Assembly (NCBI GenBank): GCA_022578965.1
Contig: MU400759.1
Span: 1-54,678 of the forward strand
DNA length: 54,678 nucleotides
Origin: Xylaria sp. FL1777
Taxonomy: Eukaryota > Ascomycota > Sordariomycetes > Xylariales > Xylariaceae
Reading direction: 5' to 3'
Shown: piece by piece, positions 9,826-22,829 of the stretch
Layout: every line of letters begins with the position of its first letter
Position numbering within the stretch: the first letter of the stretch is position 1
Notes under the pieces: model-generated
Database searches by the model: none
Seen by the model: the letters and a program-made list of their open reading frames with translations, nothing else
Told to the model about the DNA's origin: nothing
Translations under genes and position numbers: made by a program

Positions 9826-12650
9826 ATTTTAAAGCTTTTTAAAATAAAGTTATTTATAATACTTTATTATACTATAGAACCGCTGAACATTAACTAACTA
9901 TACGAGCTAGTGCTATTCTTAATAGCTTTTTTTTAGAACAAACTTTAATAATAAACTAAAAATAAACTTAGCATGAATTATTTCTAGAATTAAGCTTAAG
10001 CAAACAATAATTATTTAGTGCTTTAGGTATTAATATTTAACTGTTGTAAATATAAATCGCATAGCTTTTAGCTAAAATTAAAGAGCTAAAGCAGCAAGTT
10101 ATGCAGTAAAAAAATAAAAGCAAACAAGTTGCTTTAAAATCGAAAATAGCTTATATTACTTTTACTTTATACTTAAGTAAACAAAAAAACTAAAGAACAA
10201 TATTTTTAAAAAAACAAAAGAACCTTTTAAACCTTAAAAAATAATCCTGCAACTTAAGTTAAAAACAAAGATATAAGGATCCTAGTAATAATAATAACTT
10301 TTCATTTTTTAGCTTTAATAAAAAGCATAATTAAAAAAGACCTAAATACTAATTATATTAAAATTGCTTATATTACTATTAACGCTACTTATTTAAAAAT
10401 GTTAATTTTAGCTAACTATTAAAGTTTAATTATAATTTCTTTAGCATAAAATTTATTTATTAACGCTAGCTAAAATAAGTAAAAGAACTTTAAACTATAT
10501 TTAAGGGAGCTAATCGGAAATTTTGTTGCAATAAAAATAAGATTTTATATACGTATAACAACATGAACTAAAATTATAAAAATGCTTATTAATTAATATT
10601 ACAAAAGTTATTAACTCTAAAAAAAAACAATTTAAAACTTACTAAAAAGTGTTTTTAAACTAAACTAAAATTTTGCTTAAGCAGTTTGCTTTTTTATAAG
10701 TTAGCATAAACGTATAACTAAAACAAGTAAGCTAACAAGCTAACTAAAACTTAAAATTATTTAATTAATATTTTGCTAGCATTAAACTTTAGAATATTTA
10801 CTAAAACAAAAGCAAAAAAGCTTTGTTATACTACTAAAAACTAAGCATACTACTTTAACAAAAGCTAATAAATTATTATAATTTACTGCTAACTATATAA
10901 ACTAATATAATTAATGTAGTATAACAACGTTAAAAACTAATAACTAAAAAATAATGCTTAAACTACAGCTAAAAAAAACCAAAGTTAAATACTATTTAAA
11001 TTACTAGTAAATTAACTTTAAATATTAAGCAAAACTAAACTAATAATTAGCTTACTAATATTAACCGCAAAAACAATAATACTAGTTTTAATAATTAAAA
11101 CTACTATTATAAAAGCAATAATTATAATAATAGCTACAATAATAATAACTAAGGATTTTATAAAAGCAATAATAGCTATAAAAGCTAAAACTAATACTAT
11201 AAAAGCAACAATACTAAAAGTTATAGCTGCTTTTAAAACTAAAAATATATAAACAACTAAAGTAATAATAATACTTATACTTTAGAAAACCGTTATATTT
11301 TTAGAACTTTTGTGAATTAACTTTAAAATAACAATAAAAATAGTTTAAATTCGAACTTTTACAAGAATTTTATTTGCTATAGCTATAAATAATTTAGCTA
11401 TATTGCTTTTAATTGCTTTTAGCTTAAAAGTAATAACAACAATAGCAATAATAAAAACAATAAGCTTAATAGTTATACTAGCTATAATAGTAATACTACT
11501 CGAAAACAAACTATTTAAAAAATCCAAGTAAATAAAAACTGTAATATAAATAAAAAAAACTAAAAATAGCAATTAAAATTTTATATACTTTTTTTACAAA
11601 AGCTATAATATTATAACTTAAAAAACAAGTAGTAAGCTTAGCACTAATTATACTAGCTATAAGTTTTAAGCTAAAATTATTACTTTATATATTTATTTTA
11701 TGCTGTTTTTATACTTTTTGCACTATTTATTTTACTAGCTTTATAAAACTATTTGTTTAAACTTATGTTAATTTTAATTTATGTATTAAATATAACTATA
11801 TTAGTTTTACTTTTGCTTTTTATTATAAATTATAGCAAGCATTTTTTTATATATTTGCGTTATAGTATGCTGCTAAAAGCAAATTTCCTACTTATAAAGC
11901 TTATTAAATTATTTGCAAATTAACTAATAATTGTAGTATTATTTGTAAAATTAAGCATATATATATAGCTATTAACTATAATTATTGCTTTAAAAGCAGC
12001 TCTTTTATTTTATTTTAGACTACTTTAAAAAATAAAGGAATTATATTAAATTTAAGCACTAATTAATAGGTTTTCAGATTGCATTGCTTTTAAATAAAAT
12101 TACTTAGCTTAATTAAGTTTACGAAAGTTTGCTAAAACTAAGCTTATTATTACACTATTATTTAATTATTTGAATTTATATAGCTTAAAAAGTTAAAAGA
12201 AAATTTTAGTTGCTTTGATTTTATAGCAATTCTAAAAAAGTTTTATAACTTATTTAAGTTTTTTAATATTAGCAAAGCAAATATATTGCTATAATTAAAG
12301 CAAGAAAACTTTACTATTAAACTAAAAAAAAACATAGTTATATTTTATTTTCTTATATATTTATTAGCTTAAAATAAGCTAAAAAAACTACAAAAATAGC
12401 TTAATAAAATACTAAAAGCAAAAAAAATTAGAAAGTTTACTAGCTTTATTAGCACTTTAATTCTTTTTATACTTAAAAAAAATAAAAGCTTATGCTTATA
12501 TATAAACTATAAAAAACTTAACTAAGTTATATATAAAAATTAATATATTTTATTACTTATTTTCAAGCTGCTTAATAAAATCTTAAAAGCTAAGATCTTT
12601 AGTAAAATTAACTTTAAGAACGCTTATTATTGTTTATATATTTAAAAAAA
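9826..12650 (+). pseudogene. Gypsy 1 Gag/protease region, unreadable
   Basis: This stretch of about 2.8 kb between the 5' LTR and the reverse transcriptase should hold gag and protease by position. I could not read a zinc knuckle or a DTG/DSG protease motif with confidence. The minus-strand open stretch at 11345-11572 is low-complexity Ile/Val/Ala sequence without family features and is treated as a shadow. Confidence 0.45.
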
Positions 12651-12659
12651 AAATAAGTA

Positions 12660-13110
12660 AAAAACAGCATTTTATATATGTTATAGCTACTATAAATTTC
12701 TAGTTATATTTATAAGTTTATTAAATGCTTTTATTACTTTTTAAAGTTATATATAAAAAGCACTTAATAATATAATAAATATATTTTGCATTATATATTT
12801 TAATAATATGCTTATTTTTTTCTTAAAAAAGGATTTTTATATAAAACATATTTAAGATATTATTAAAAAGCTACAAAAAGCAGAACTATATGCTAAGCTA
12901 TTTAAGTGCTAATTTTATTAAAAAAAAATCAAATTTTTAAGTTATATTATTTTTAGCTAAAAAATTAAAATGAACTTTTTATATATAAATATTATTTAGT
13001 AATAGCTTATATTAAATATTTATTAAGTACTATAACAATTTTTAAAGTTTTGCAATTTTTATTGCTGTTTTATAAACAGGTATTTTTATATTGCTACGCT
13101 TTTGTTTAAG
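12660..13110 (+). pseudogene. Gypsy 1 reverse transcriptase remnant
   Basis: RNA-dependent DNA polymerase domain of a Ty3/gypsy Pol. The plus frame shows L-L-N-A before a decayed P-A-T-F-Q. It then gives the catalytic box as Y-F-N-N-M-L-I-F (about 12793-12815), that is Y-L-D-D with both Asp codons gone to Asn. The conserved downstream stretch A-E-L-Y-A-K-L-F-K-C and F-L-S-Y-I-I follow at the right spacing. Stops replace Gln codons. The match to the gypsy RT fingers/palm order is unambiguous. The protein cannot be functional. Confidence 0.9.
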
Positions 13111-13979
13111 TATTTAAAAAAAAACATAATAAAAATAAAAAAAAGTCAAATTTCTTTAAATAGTTTTAAAAAGAAAGCTTTTAAAAACCTTTAGAATGCA
13201 TTTAAGCAGGCTATTTTTTTTATATATTTTAACCTTAAAAAATAAATATTGCTAAAAACTAATTTCTTTAAAGTAGCTTTTGCAAAAAATTTATTCTAGC
13301 AGAATAATTAAGGCATTTTTAAACTAGTTGTATTTTATTTTTAAAAGCTATTCAAAGAAAAAATATAATATAATACGCTTAACTAAAAAATGCTTACAAT
13401 AATAAATTGCTTTAAGCACTAGTAGCATTATTTATAAAAAAGCAATTTATTAATTAAAGTATTAATTAATTATGCTAACTTTTAAACGTTTATAAAAACG
13501 CTAAAGCTTAATAAAAAGCAAGCTTATTAGTATTTATTATTAGCTTTTTTTAACTTTATTATTAAATACTAAGCAAGCAAAAAAAACAAAGCTAATTTTT
13601 TTTTGTACTGTTTTAATTATATAGCTATTTTGCTTAGTAATATTAATATTTTCTTAATATTAAAAAAAAAGTTATAGTAGTATAACAAGTTAAAATTTTT
13701 AATTTATATTTTAGTGCTTAAGCTAAAGCTTTATATTTTAAAGCTATACTTATTAAAGAAGCTTTTTTTATTTAAGCAGTTATATGTTTACGTACGTAAA
13801 TAGCTGCAGGCTTAAAAAAATTAAAAGATTTAAAAGCTTTTAAAAAGCTAAAAAACCTTATTTAAGAGGTTTAAAACAAAAGCCTTAAATACTATATAAT
13901 TATAAAGCAATTAAAAGCAAAAAAGCTTATAAATTTTTAATAGTTAATAAAAAAATCTTTAGTTTGCTATAAAAACAAA

Positions 13980-14660
13980 ATTTACATTTTTTTTAAGAAA
14001 GCTATACATTTTTAACTTATTAAGCTATATTATAATAATTTATTAGCTAAACACTTTAGCTAAAGCTACACTTTAAAACTGCTATAATAGAAGTTTTATT
14101 AAAGCAATATAAAACTAAATGTTAAAAAGTACATATAAAACTATATAATTTGCTTTAAAACTAAAGCAAAATACTACTAAAAATATAGTAAACTTAATGC
14201 TTTATTAATACTTAATAAACTTATATAAAAGCTATTTATAAACTTTATTATAAGTTTGCTAAAAACTTTTTATAAAAAAAAACTAATTAATGCTATTTTT
14301 ATTATTATAAATAGATTTATTAAGCTTATATACTTATTTTTAATTAATATTATTATAACTTTAGTTAAGCTAGCAGTTTTATTTTATTATAAGATTAAAT
14401 GTATTTATAGTAGCTTAAAAAGCATTATTTTTAATAAAAGCTTTATTTTTATTAGCTAATTCTAGTTTAATTTATGTTATTACTTAAAAGTTAAGCAAAG
14501 ATTTTTAGTAATATTTTATTTTAAAACTAATAAACAAACAAAACAAATAAACTAAATAATTAAAAGCTATTTTAAGTGTTTTATAAATAATAAGCAAACT
14601 AATTAGCTTTAACTTTTATTTTAAGCTTTTTTTGCTATAAATTCTGCTATTAACTTTATA
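13980..14660 (+). pseudogene. Gypsy 1 integrase remnant
   Basis: Zinc-binding and DDE core of the integrase. An H2C2-like segment lies around 14030-14160. The core follows and is still open at 14256-14459 (67 codons). Its I-I-I-N-R-F-I-K-L-I-Y-L-F corresponds to the usual V-D-R-F-T-K-x-x-H-F region with the catalytic Asp gone to Asn. Downstream the frame reads T-N-K-Q-T-K-Q-I-N, the decayed form of T-D-G-Q-T-E-R-x-N. The order RT, RNase H, integrase confirms gypsy. Confidence 0.88.
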
Positions 14661-14909
14661 ACTAAACAATTATTTTTTAAAGCTTTATATAATTATATAT
14701 TAAAATTCTATTTATTTATTAAAAATAACTTTATATTAAAAAAGATTTTAGCTATATAAAAATGTTTTAATAAGTTATAAATTATTAAAAACAAAATAAC
14801 AAAGCAATAATAAATTATAACTAATAATTATATAGAATATTATAATAATAAGCATAAACTTATAATCTTTAAAACTAAAGATTTAGTAATACTATTAATA
14901 AAAAATATT

Positions 14910-15080
14910 AAGTTTAAAAATAAAAAGTTAGCGCTTAAGTTTATTAAACTTTTTTGAATTTTTTTTATAGTTAGTTTATAAGTATATTATATTAGTTTTT
15001 TAAAACAATATAGCTGCTTTTATTCCGTTTTTTTAATTTAGTTGCTTAAGCTTTAAAAAGCTAAACATAAGCATAGTTTA
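14910..15080 (+). pseudogene. Gypsy 1 GPY/F-like C-terminal integrase module
   Basis: The frame around 14920-15060 reads K-L-A-L-K-F-I-K-L-F near its start and S-V-F-L-I downstream. This fits the K-L-A-P-K-F-x-G-P-F ... H-P-V-F-H-V-S-L-L module found at the C-terminus of chromovirus-type gypsy integrases, after the expected G-to-A and C-to-T changes. I see no readable chromodomain behind it. Confidence 0.75.
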
Positions 15081-16430
15081 TTTATGCTAAACCTTAAAAA
15101 TAAGTTAAAAGAATAAAAAGTTAAAAATATAGTAAATAAAATAACTTATAATAAAAAAAAATATTATTTTATTAAATAAAAAAGCTAGCTAACTAAATAT
15201 AATTAATAAGTATTTATTATTAATATTATAGCTTTTAAAACAATTAAGAACTTTAAAAAGCGCTTAAATTATAAAAAAAAAGCAAAGTTATTAAGCTAAT
15301 AAAATAGTACTAATTTATTATTAATTTAGCTATAAACTAAGGCTTAATTATGTTATATATACTAATTAGTTATTTTTTCGTTTTTAATTGCGTAATAAGA
15401 ATTGCATTTATTGCTTTAAGTTTTAAAATATTTGCGCTTTATTAATAAGCTATACGCAAAAATACTACAAATAAGTTATAATATTTTTATAAAAAAGCTT
15501 TAAAATACTAATTATTAAACTTTAAAATATCTTTATAATAAAAAAAGCTAACTAAATATTTTTATTTATGCTTATTAGCAATAATTAATATAGCTTTGTG
15601 CATATTTTTTTTAAAAGAAATAAAAGTAGCTTTTTAGGCTGCATATTTATAATTTATAACTTGCACTTTAAGTATAGTTAAACAAGCATATTGCTAGCGT
15701 TAAAAATAGTTTTAATTTTGTTAGAAAACTTTATAAAATTAGTTTAAATAAAGCTATTTATAGCGTTTATATAAAAAAGCTTAATAGCTTAGCAAGCTAA
15801 AAATTTGCGCTTTATTATTAAGTGCTTATATTTAGTATAATGTTTTTGCATTGTTAATTATTAACTAAACTTTATATAAAATAAAAACAAAACAATTTAC
15901 TTTTATATTGCTAATTTTGCTAATTAATTAAAACTAAGCTTTATAAGTTAATAAAAAACGCAGAAATGCTTTTAAGAAATAAAACTACATAGCTACAAAG
16001 TTAATACAATAATTGTTTGAAGTTTTTTAAACAATAGCGCAATTTTTATTTATAATAACTTTTTTATAGTTGTTTTTTTAAAAAACAAAAAAATAAACAA
16101 ACTAGTTTAGCAACTTTTAAATATGCATTGTATTAAAATATAATATAGCAAGCAGCTAACTTATTAGTAAAACTAATTTAAAATAAATATAAATTAACTT
16201 ATAAGCTTATATAAAGTATAGCTGTTTATATAGCTTATATAAGCTGTTATTTTTAAATCTTTAAATTTGCAAACTATATTTAAAAGTAGGCTATTTTTTA
16301 GCTAAAGTGCCTCTTTAAAACGCCCGAAATAAAGCTAACATACTAACAAACTACCTAGGATTATTGCTTTTTTAATAGTTTTATATTTTTTGTTTTTAGC
16401 TTTAGTAGTTTGTTTGCAAAGTTTGCAAAC
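15081..16430. other. Gypsy 1 spacer between integrase and antisense frame
   Basis: About 1.35 kb of AT-rich internal sequence of the retrotransposon. I see no further protein motif on either strand. Confidence 0.5.
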
Positions 16431-16437
16431 AAAAATT

Positions 16438-16885
16438 ACTATAAAAACAAGCTAATGTTTAGCTAGCGTAAAAACTTTAACATTTGCATTAAAATCGGAC
16501 TTATTTCTTAAGTTATTTATATTAAAATCGCGCAAGCTAACATTAAGATTTTTATTAGGATTTATAAAATTAAGATTATTTTTATCTTTATTTTTATGTT
16601 TTTTTTTACGATTAATAAAAAGCTTAATAATGTTTAAATCCTTATTAAAATTAAAGCTATTTCGAAAAAAAAGCAAACAGCTAAAGTTCTTATTTTTATT
16701 ACTAAAGTTATTAGACTTCTAGCAAAAAAGTTCGTTAAAATCTTGTTTTATAATAAAATCGGATTTATTTTTAAATAAATTCGGGCGTAAAGCAAGTTGC
16801 AATGATTTTTTGCGTTTACGTTTATAACTATAGCTTTAACTGCAACTACGTTTACGTGTACTACCTTTAATTACTGCAGATTTAA
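16438..16885 (-). pseudogene. Antisense reading frame in gypsy 1 (basic, Asn/Lys-rich)
   Basis: On the minus strand a frame of about 148 codons runs from near 16885 to a stop at 16450-16452, with only two internal stops. The last 74 codons (16452-16676) are uninterrupted and start with ATG. The frame uses codons such as cgt, cgc, ccg and tcc, which are scarce in the surrounding decayed DNA. The N-terminal part is Ser/Arg/Lys-rich (G-S-T-R-K-R-S, K-R-K-R-K-K) and the C-terminal part Asn/Lys/Phe-rich with charged residues. I do not recognise the family. It lies between pol and the 3' LTR and opposite to pol. It could be an accessory antisense gene of the retrotransposon or captured sequence. 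Confidence 0.55.
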
Positions 16886-17295
16886 GCAGTATAATTGTAA
16901 TGCAAATAATAATTAAAAAAAAAGCAAAAAAAATGTAAAATAAGTATAAAATTAGCAGTAATAAAGTAAATAGCTAAAACTAAGTGTTTAGCAGCAGCTA
17001 AAAAAAGAAGAAAAAAAAAAGAAAAAAAAAAGAAAAATACATAGCAACAGAAATATAAGCGTAAGCTTTGCTATAAATATAGCATAAAACAAACGTAACT
17101 TAATACGTAAACATAAGCATAAATATATAAGTACTTTAACTATTATACTATATAAGCATTTTATTTAATATACTACATTTATGCTTAATTGCTTTATATT
17201 ACTTTATTTTATTATTTATACTTAAAATTAATTATTTTAATTAATTTTACTTGTATATAAGTTAAAAACAACCTAATTAAAAAAAAAGAAATAGT

Positions 17296-17488
17296 TGTTA
17301 TAACTAGGCTACTTAAGTACTTTAGCACATGTTATATGTTATATATATATATAAGATATTTTTTCTATACCTATTTTATAGAAGTTTTTTTCCTTCTTTA
17401 AGCTTTAGTTTTATTAAATACTTATTATAAAACTAAAGATATATTAACTATTATACTTAACCTTTGATGCTTTATACCTTCTATAACA
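17296..17488 (+). repeat. Gypsy 1 3' LTR
   Basis: 193 bp, the same length as the 5' LTR, starting tgttataactagg and ending ctataaca. An A-rich run (aaaaaaagaa) just upstream at 17281-17290 could be the polypurine tract. Confidence 0.93.
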
Positions 17489-17801
17489 AAAAACTAGCAA
17501 AAAAAGCAAAAGCGCTTTTTTAAAAGTTTTAAAAAATAAAAAAAAAGCTTTTGTATGCTTTTTAAAAAAACAAAAAGTTTAAAAGCTTTAAAAAAGGTTT
17601 TTTTGCTTTTTTAACTATTATTTTTTATTTAGCAAGCTAATTAATAAAAACTAGTTATTATAAAGTAAAAGAACTTTAAAATAGCAGCGTAAATATTAAT
17701 GCATAAGGTTTTTATTTAGCTTTTTATATGGTTTTACTTATAAGTATACAAGTAAAAAAACTACGCTATAAAGCAGCACAACAGGTTATTAATAATAATA
17801 A
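17489..17801 (+). mobile_element. LINE copy 1 3' end and TAA tail
   Basis: This is the 3' untranslated part of LINE copy 1 beyond gypsy 1. It matches 28945-29251 (copy 3) and 37530-37841 (copy 2). All three end cagcacaacaggttattaat, or a one- to two-base variant, followed by TAA repeats. Confidence 0.9.
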
Positions 17802-17814
17802 TAATATAAAAATA

Positions 17815-18806
17815 AAAAGATAAAAATAAACTTATTAAATTAATATTTTGTTAAATTTGATTTTCTGCTTGTTAAATATAGGTTTTTAAATCGTTATATA
17901 TTTTATAAATATATAATAAACCTTTTAGTAACATAATATATATTTCTCCTTGTAATTTAATTAATGGTTTAAGAAATATATTAAAAAGCTTAATTAGTTC
18001 TTTAATAATAAACCAGTTTTTCGAAGATAAAAATATATCTTGGAATTTGTTATTTCTAGTATTTCGATTAATATATTCAAGCAGTTCTTTTAATTTAAAA
18101 AACATATTTAACATATAATATGTTGAATTTTAACAAGTAGTATTATTTAATAAAACGTTAGTTTATTATAATATAAATTATATTATATAATAATAAAAAT
18201 AAAAAGCGTACTAAGTGGGATTTTTTTAATATTATAATTTAAAGGTAATAACAAATTCCGTTTTGCTTAATTTATTCTGTTGTTTAATAAATCTTTAATT
18301 TTAGCTGTATATTTCGTTAAAACAACTATTTGTCGAATTCGAGTAATTAAATCTAATTAAATATTAGTTAAATATTATTATAAAACCAATAAAACAATAA
18401 AACTTACTAATTTCTTTGTTTTAGTAATTATTATATAAATTGTTATTTATATAATTTAATAGCTGTTCTTGTTTAATACTTGTTAAAATATATTGTTTAA
18501 GTATAGTTTAAACAATAATATTAATAATATAAGAAATATAATAAATATTGTTATTAAATTCTCTACTAACAGAATTTAAATAATTCCGTTAAAAAGATTC
18601 AATAAATATATTGTTGTTTTTAGCATTATCTTTTGTAATACTGTTAAAAAATTAGTTATTATATAATAAACATAAATATAATAAAATATAAATACCTGAA
18701 AATATTATTTAAAGTAATACTAAGGTATAGTTTTAATATATTTAAAAAATTATTAAATATATTTAAACTAGAATGCTGGTTATTGATTTTATTAAAACCA
18801 ATTAGC
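17815..18806 (-). pseudogene. hAT1 transposase, middle exons
   Basis: Catalytic central part of a hAT-family transposase on the minus strand, continuing from 26512-27529 across gypsy 2. Exons read at 18696-18806, 18408-18640 and about 17815-18352. They are separated by introns 18641-18695 (gtattt...acag) and 18353-18407 (gtaagt...ttag). Exon 18408-18640 carries I-T-K-D-N-A-K-N-N-N, the hAT second catalytic region. The last exon has T-C-stop-N-S-T-Y-Y-M-L, the decayed hAT T-R-W-N-S-T-Y signature. An 80-codon open stretch follows (17872-18114) with N-W-F-I-I-K-E-L and P-L-I-K-L-Q-G-E-I-Y, typical of the region after it. A further intron probably precedes T-C-stop-N-S-T. The C-terminal dimerisation part is not seen. 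Confidence 0.88.
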
Positions 18807-19300
18807 TGTTACGAAATTAGCACGGGGGTAGCCTTTAAAGCAGCCTAATGCTTTTATACATACTTTGCACCTTTTCTTTGCTAACTAAAGCTAAGTTACG
18901 TAATAACTTATTTAGCTTACTAAGCTTATAGTAATCTAGAGCTTATTAAGCTTACAGTAATTTAAGGCTTACTAAGCTTACAGTAATCTAGTGCTTACTA
19001 AACTTATAATAATTTAAAAGAAGTTTTTACTTTTTTTATCTTTTTTTTGTTTATATAATTATATACTTTTTATATTTAGTTACTTATTTAGTTTTAGTTT
19101 TTTAGCTATTAATTTTTTATAACTACTAAGCACTAATAATACTTATTACTTTTAAATTTTTTAAGATTTCTATTAATGCATAGTAATAAAAGTACTTTAA
19201 AAACCTCCTTAATAAACTACTGCTAAAAATTCTATTATTATTTACAAATTAAAACCTTAAAAGCAAACCTGTTATATTAATATATAATAGGTTTATTATA
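18807..19300 (+). repeat. Gypsy 2 5' LTR
   Basis: 494 bp, beginning tgttacgaaattagcacg and ending ggtttattata. The terminal ca has become ta by C-to-T change. It contains four near-copies of a roughly 30-bp motif, aagcttacagtaatctag, at about 18920-19015, which is internal repetition typical of LTR U3 regions. Confidence 0.93.
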
Positions 19301-22300
19301 TTTTAATAGCTTTTTAATTAATAAAACTTAGCATATAAAAACAAATATTAGTATAAAAAGTTAAATAATAAACGATTTATAAAATAAACTTTTAAAAGTA
19401 TACTAAAGAAATATTTAAAAAACAAAAATGCTAAATAGCATTACGTAAATAAACTTTACTTAATAACTAATAAACTAGATTTAAGTTATATTATTAAAAA
19501 CAAAAAGTTAAAAATTAAGTTTAAAGATTTTAAAGATTTTTAGAATTAGCAACGTATTAAAACAACAGATTTTAGCACTTTTATTAGCTACTTTTATTAA
19601 AAAAAAAGCAGTAGCAAAAAAAAAAAAGTTAAGCAGCAGTAGTAAAAAAAAACTAACGTTAACGCTAGTACTATAAAGCAAACTAGTTGCTTTAACCTAA
19701 AAAATAAATTAAACATTAAGCGTTACTATTTTTAAACTAGCATAAATATTAGCTATAATAATTAAAGCAATAATAATAATTGCTATTATAATAATAAGTT
19801 AAAGCTTTAAACAAATAATTATATTATAACTAATATTAATATTACTACTAGTAAACCTAATGCTTACTTTTATTACTATTATATTTAAAATAATAACTTA
19901 AAATAAAAAACCTAACTTTTTATTACTACTATTGCTTTTATTATTAAGATTATTTATAATATTAAAAATATTAAACATTAAAAGTTTTAAACCTATTGCT
20001 TTAAAGCTTTATAATAAATCTACAAATATAAAAGCTTTTTTAATTTATGCTAAACTTTATTTAAAATAGCACTTTACTATTATTATAAAAAAAGATTAAA
20101 AAGTAATAATTACTTTATAATTTTTATTAAAAAAAGTATTAAAATAGTTTTAATTTATTTTAAAAGATTTCTTAAAAGCTAATAAGTTAACTAACTTTAA
20201 GCTAAAAACAAAAAAGATCTTTAAGAACTACGTTAAGTTTAAAAATTAAATAAAAGCACTATTTAAAAACACTTAAAAAGCAGAACACGCAAAAAAAGCA
20301 CTTTATTGCTTAAAATAAACAAAAGTAGCAGCAGATTATGCTATAAAATTTAAACAATTAGTAGTAATTTTAAGATTACTTAAGCTTGTATTATTTTACT
20401 TATTTTATAGTAAACTTAAAACTTAAGTTTAAAATAAACTATACAAAATAAATAAACTAGCAAAAATTAATATGTATATTAATATAGCTATTATAATTAA
20501 TTAACAATTATTCGATTAGTACTTTAAAACTAAAAAAACTAAAAAAAACAAAAAAAAAAATACTTAAAAAAGTACTAAACAAAGTATTAAATAGAAATTT
20601 AAACAAATTAGTAAAATTTAAAAATAATAATCTTAAAATATGTTTAAAGTTAAATGTTATAACTATAAAAAAAAGAACACTTTTAAAAATAATGCTAATT
20701 TAAAAAGAAAAACAGAAAAAAAAACTATAAAAAAGAAAAGATTTTTTAACTTAAAAAAAAAATACAAGTTATAAAAGTTTAAAATAACAAAAAACAACAA
20801 AGCAATTTAAAAAATATGTTTTTAAAGCAAAAATATAAAGTTGCTATTTTAAGTTAAAACAAAAGTGCTATATTAAACAAATTTAAATGCTTTATTTATA
20901 TAAGTTAAAATAAATAAGCATATAAATATTATTTAAAAGATTTACAGTTATTAAAACAAATTGCAAAAAAATATATTTATTATACGAATAATTAAAGTTG
21001 TTTAATATATAACTTAAAAAAATAGTTTAACTAAAAGTAATAAACAATAAAAAGTAGTAAATTAACGCAGTTAGTAAACTTATAAAACTATAAAAACTTT
21101 AAACTATTAAAGCCTAAAATATAGCTTAAAGAAAAATTATGTTTAAAAAAACAAAACTATAATTATAAATAGTATAATTACTAAACTAATTATAAACTAT
21201 TAAAATACTTAGTTGCTAAATAAACTTAAAAAAACAGAACTTATAAAACTTTAAAGCAAAAACAAATAAAATTAAAAGCTATAAAAAATACTACAAAAAA
21301 GAAATTAATAAAAATAAACGAAGTATTTTTATAGCTTAAACTGCTTTAAATATAACAAAACAAAAAAGCACTAATAATTAATATAAAAACTAATATATTT
21401 TAAAAACTAAAACTAGCAATTTAACTAATTGCTAAAAGTTATTACTATAATAAAACTATAATAAAAAATAATAATAATATTTTACGCTTAAAAAATCTAA
21501 AACATAATAAAGTATTATAAAATTGTTGCGTAATATATTAATGCTATTAATATTTACTTAACAAATTAAAAAACAATTAGTTTTTTAAACAAATTACAAA
21601 AACAGAAATATAGAATTCTTATAAAATAAAATAGTTAGTTATAACTATAGTTTATTATAAAAATCTATAAAGATTTATAATATTTAAAAAAAAATTTAAT
21701 TGTACTTATAACACTATTTTAAAAAAATATAAAAATAACTGCTATAAATATTACTAGCTAATTAAAGCATAATTATACTAAAAAATAGTTGCTAAAAGCA
21801 AAAAAGCTTAAAAACTATAGTTTAAAGCTTAACTAAAAACAAAAGCAAAATAAAATATTATAACATTTAAAGTATTAAATAAAACAAGCATTTAAACATC
21901 TTATAAAAAAAAATCAAAAAACGAAATAAATATTTGTTAAAAAAGCAGCAAATAGTTAAAAAAACTAAAGCTTTACGTAAAGTTTAATGTAATAACTAAA
22001 AAAATTAATTTAAAGTTAAACTTATATATTAAAAAAAAAATATAACATTTTAATTAACTTAAAAGTATAAGCTAATATAATTTTACTTAAAGTAGCAAAA
22101 CAAAATAAAATTTCTTAAAAATACAAGCAAAAATCCTAAAAAATTAAAGAATTTAATAAAAGCATTTTTAGCTATAATAACAGTTATATACTTAAAGAAA
22201 TTAAACTTTTTAACATATTTATATAAAAACATAAAAAGCAAATTATATTAAATATTGCTAATATATTTAATTATAATATTATTTTAGAAATATTATAGCT

Positions 22301-22800
22301 AAAAACTAGTAACTTTTTAATTTAATAAAAAGCAAAAACTATTAAGTAAAAAAGTAAAAAATAAAGCAAAAAAATTAGAAAAATTACAAAAGAAATTTTA
22401 AACAAAATACTAAAAGCATATTATAGATTTTATAAACTATTTAAAGAAAAAAAAAAAAAGAACTTTTTAAATATAGCTTATAGAACTATTATATTTTTAT
22501 TAAAGAAAAATATTAACTAAAGCTTTATTAAGTATACTATATAAGCTTAAACAAAACAAACGTTTTATAAAAATACATTTAGAAAAATCTAGCAAAAGAA
22601 TTTTTAAAAGAATTTTAGTTATTTGCTAAATATCTTATAGTACTAGTACTTAAAATAAAAAATAAAAAACAACTAATTAATAAAAAAAAAAACTAGTATA
22701 GCAAGTAATAATTAATTATTAACTATTAAACGTAATTACTATTATAAATAAATACTTTTTTATTTTGCTAGTAACTATAAAAAAAAACATTAGCTAAGCA
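19301..22800 (+). pseudogene. Gypsy 2 Gag and protease region with decayed zinc knuckle
   Basis: Sequence between the 5' LTR and the reverse transcriptase. Around 20652-20685 the frame reads K-C-Y-N-Y-K-K-K-N-T, consistent with a Gag zinc knuckle K-C-Y-N-C-G-K-x-G-H after tgt-to-tat and ggx-to-aax changes. Upstream lies a long Gag-like stretch rich in Lys, Asn and Leu codons but full of stops. I could not read the protease active site. Confidence 0.6.
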
Positions 22801-22829
22801 AAATAGTTTATAGCAGTTAATATTTTAAA

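Larger units (their letters stand above)
9633..17488 (+). mobile_element. Gypsy 1: Ty3/gypsy LTR retrotransposon
   Basis: This 7856-bp element has 193-bp LTRs starting tgttataacta and ending taaca. A 5-bp duplication, aaaaa (9628-9632 and 17489-17493), flanks it, and LINE copies 2 and 3 show the empty site. The internal order is Gag region, reverse transcriptase (about 12660-13020), RNase H, integrase (about 13980-14660), a GPY/F-like module (about 14920-15070), then a long spacer with an antisense frame. RT before integrase places it in Ty3/gypsy. No intact frame remains. The primer-binding site is not recognisable after the 5' LTR (attttaaagc). Confidence 0.92.
95..17801 (+). mobile_element. 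Tad-like LINE copy 1, interrupted by three insertions
   Basis: This non-LTR retrotransposon starts with accttttttgaattc and ends in a (TAA)n tail at 17790-17801. A 13-bp target duplication, taatataaaaata (82-94 and 17802-17814), flanks it. Without its insertions (1823-2555, 4292-8173, 9633-17488 and one duplicated target copy each) it is about 5.1 kb and collinear with LINE copy 2 at 32703-37841. ORF1 keeps a Gag-type zinc knuckle and ORF2 keeps LINE reverse-transcriptase motifs, both full of stops. It inserted into the hAT1 element. A fungal Tad-clade LINE is the best fit from the two-ORF layout, Gag knuckles and TAA tail; the clade is inferred. Confidence 0.9.
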
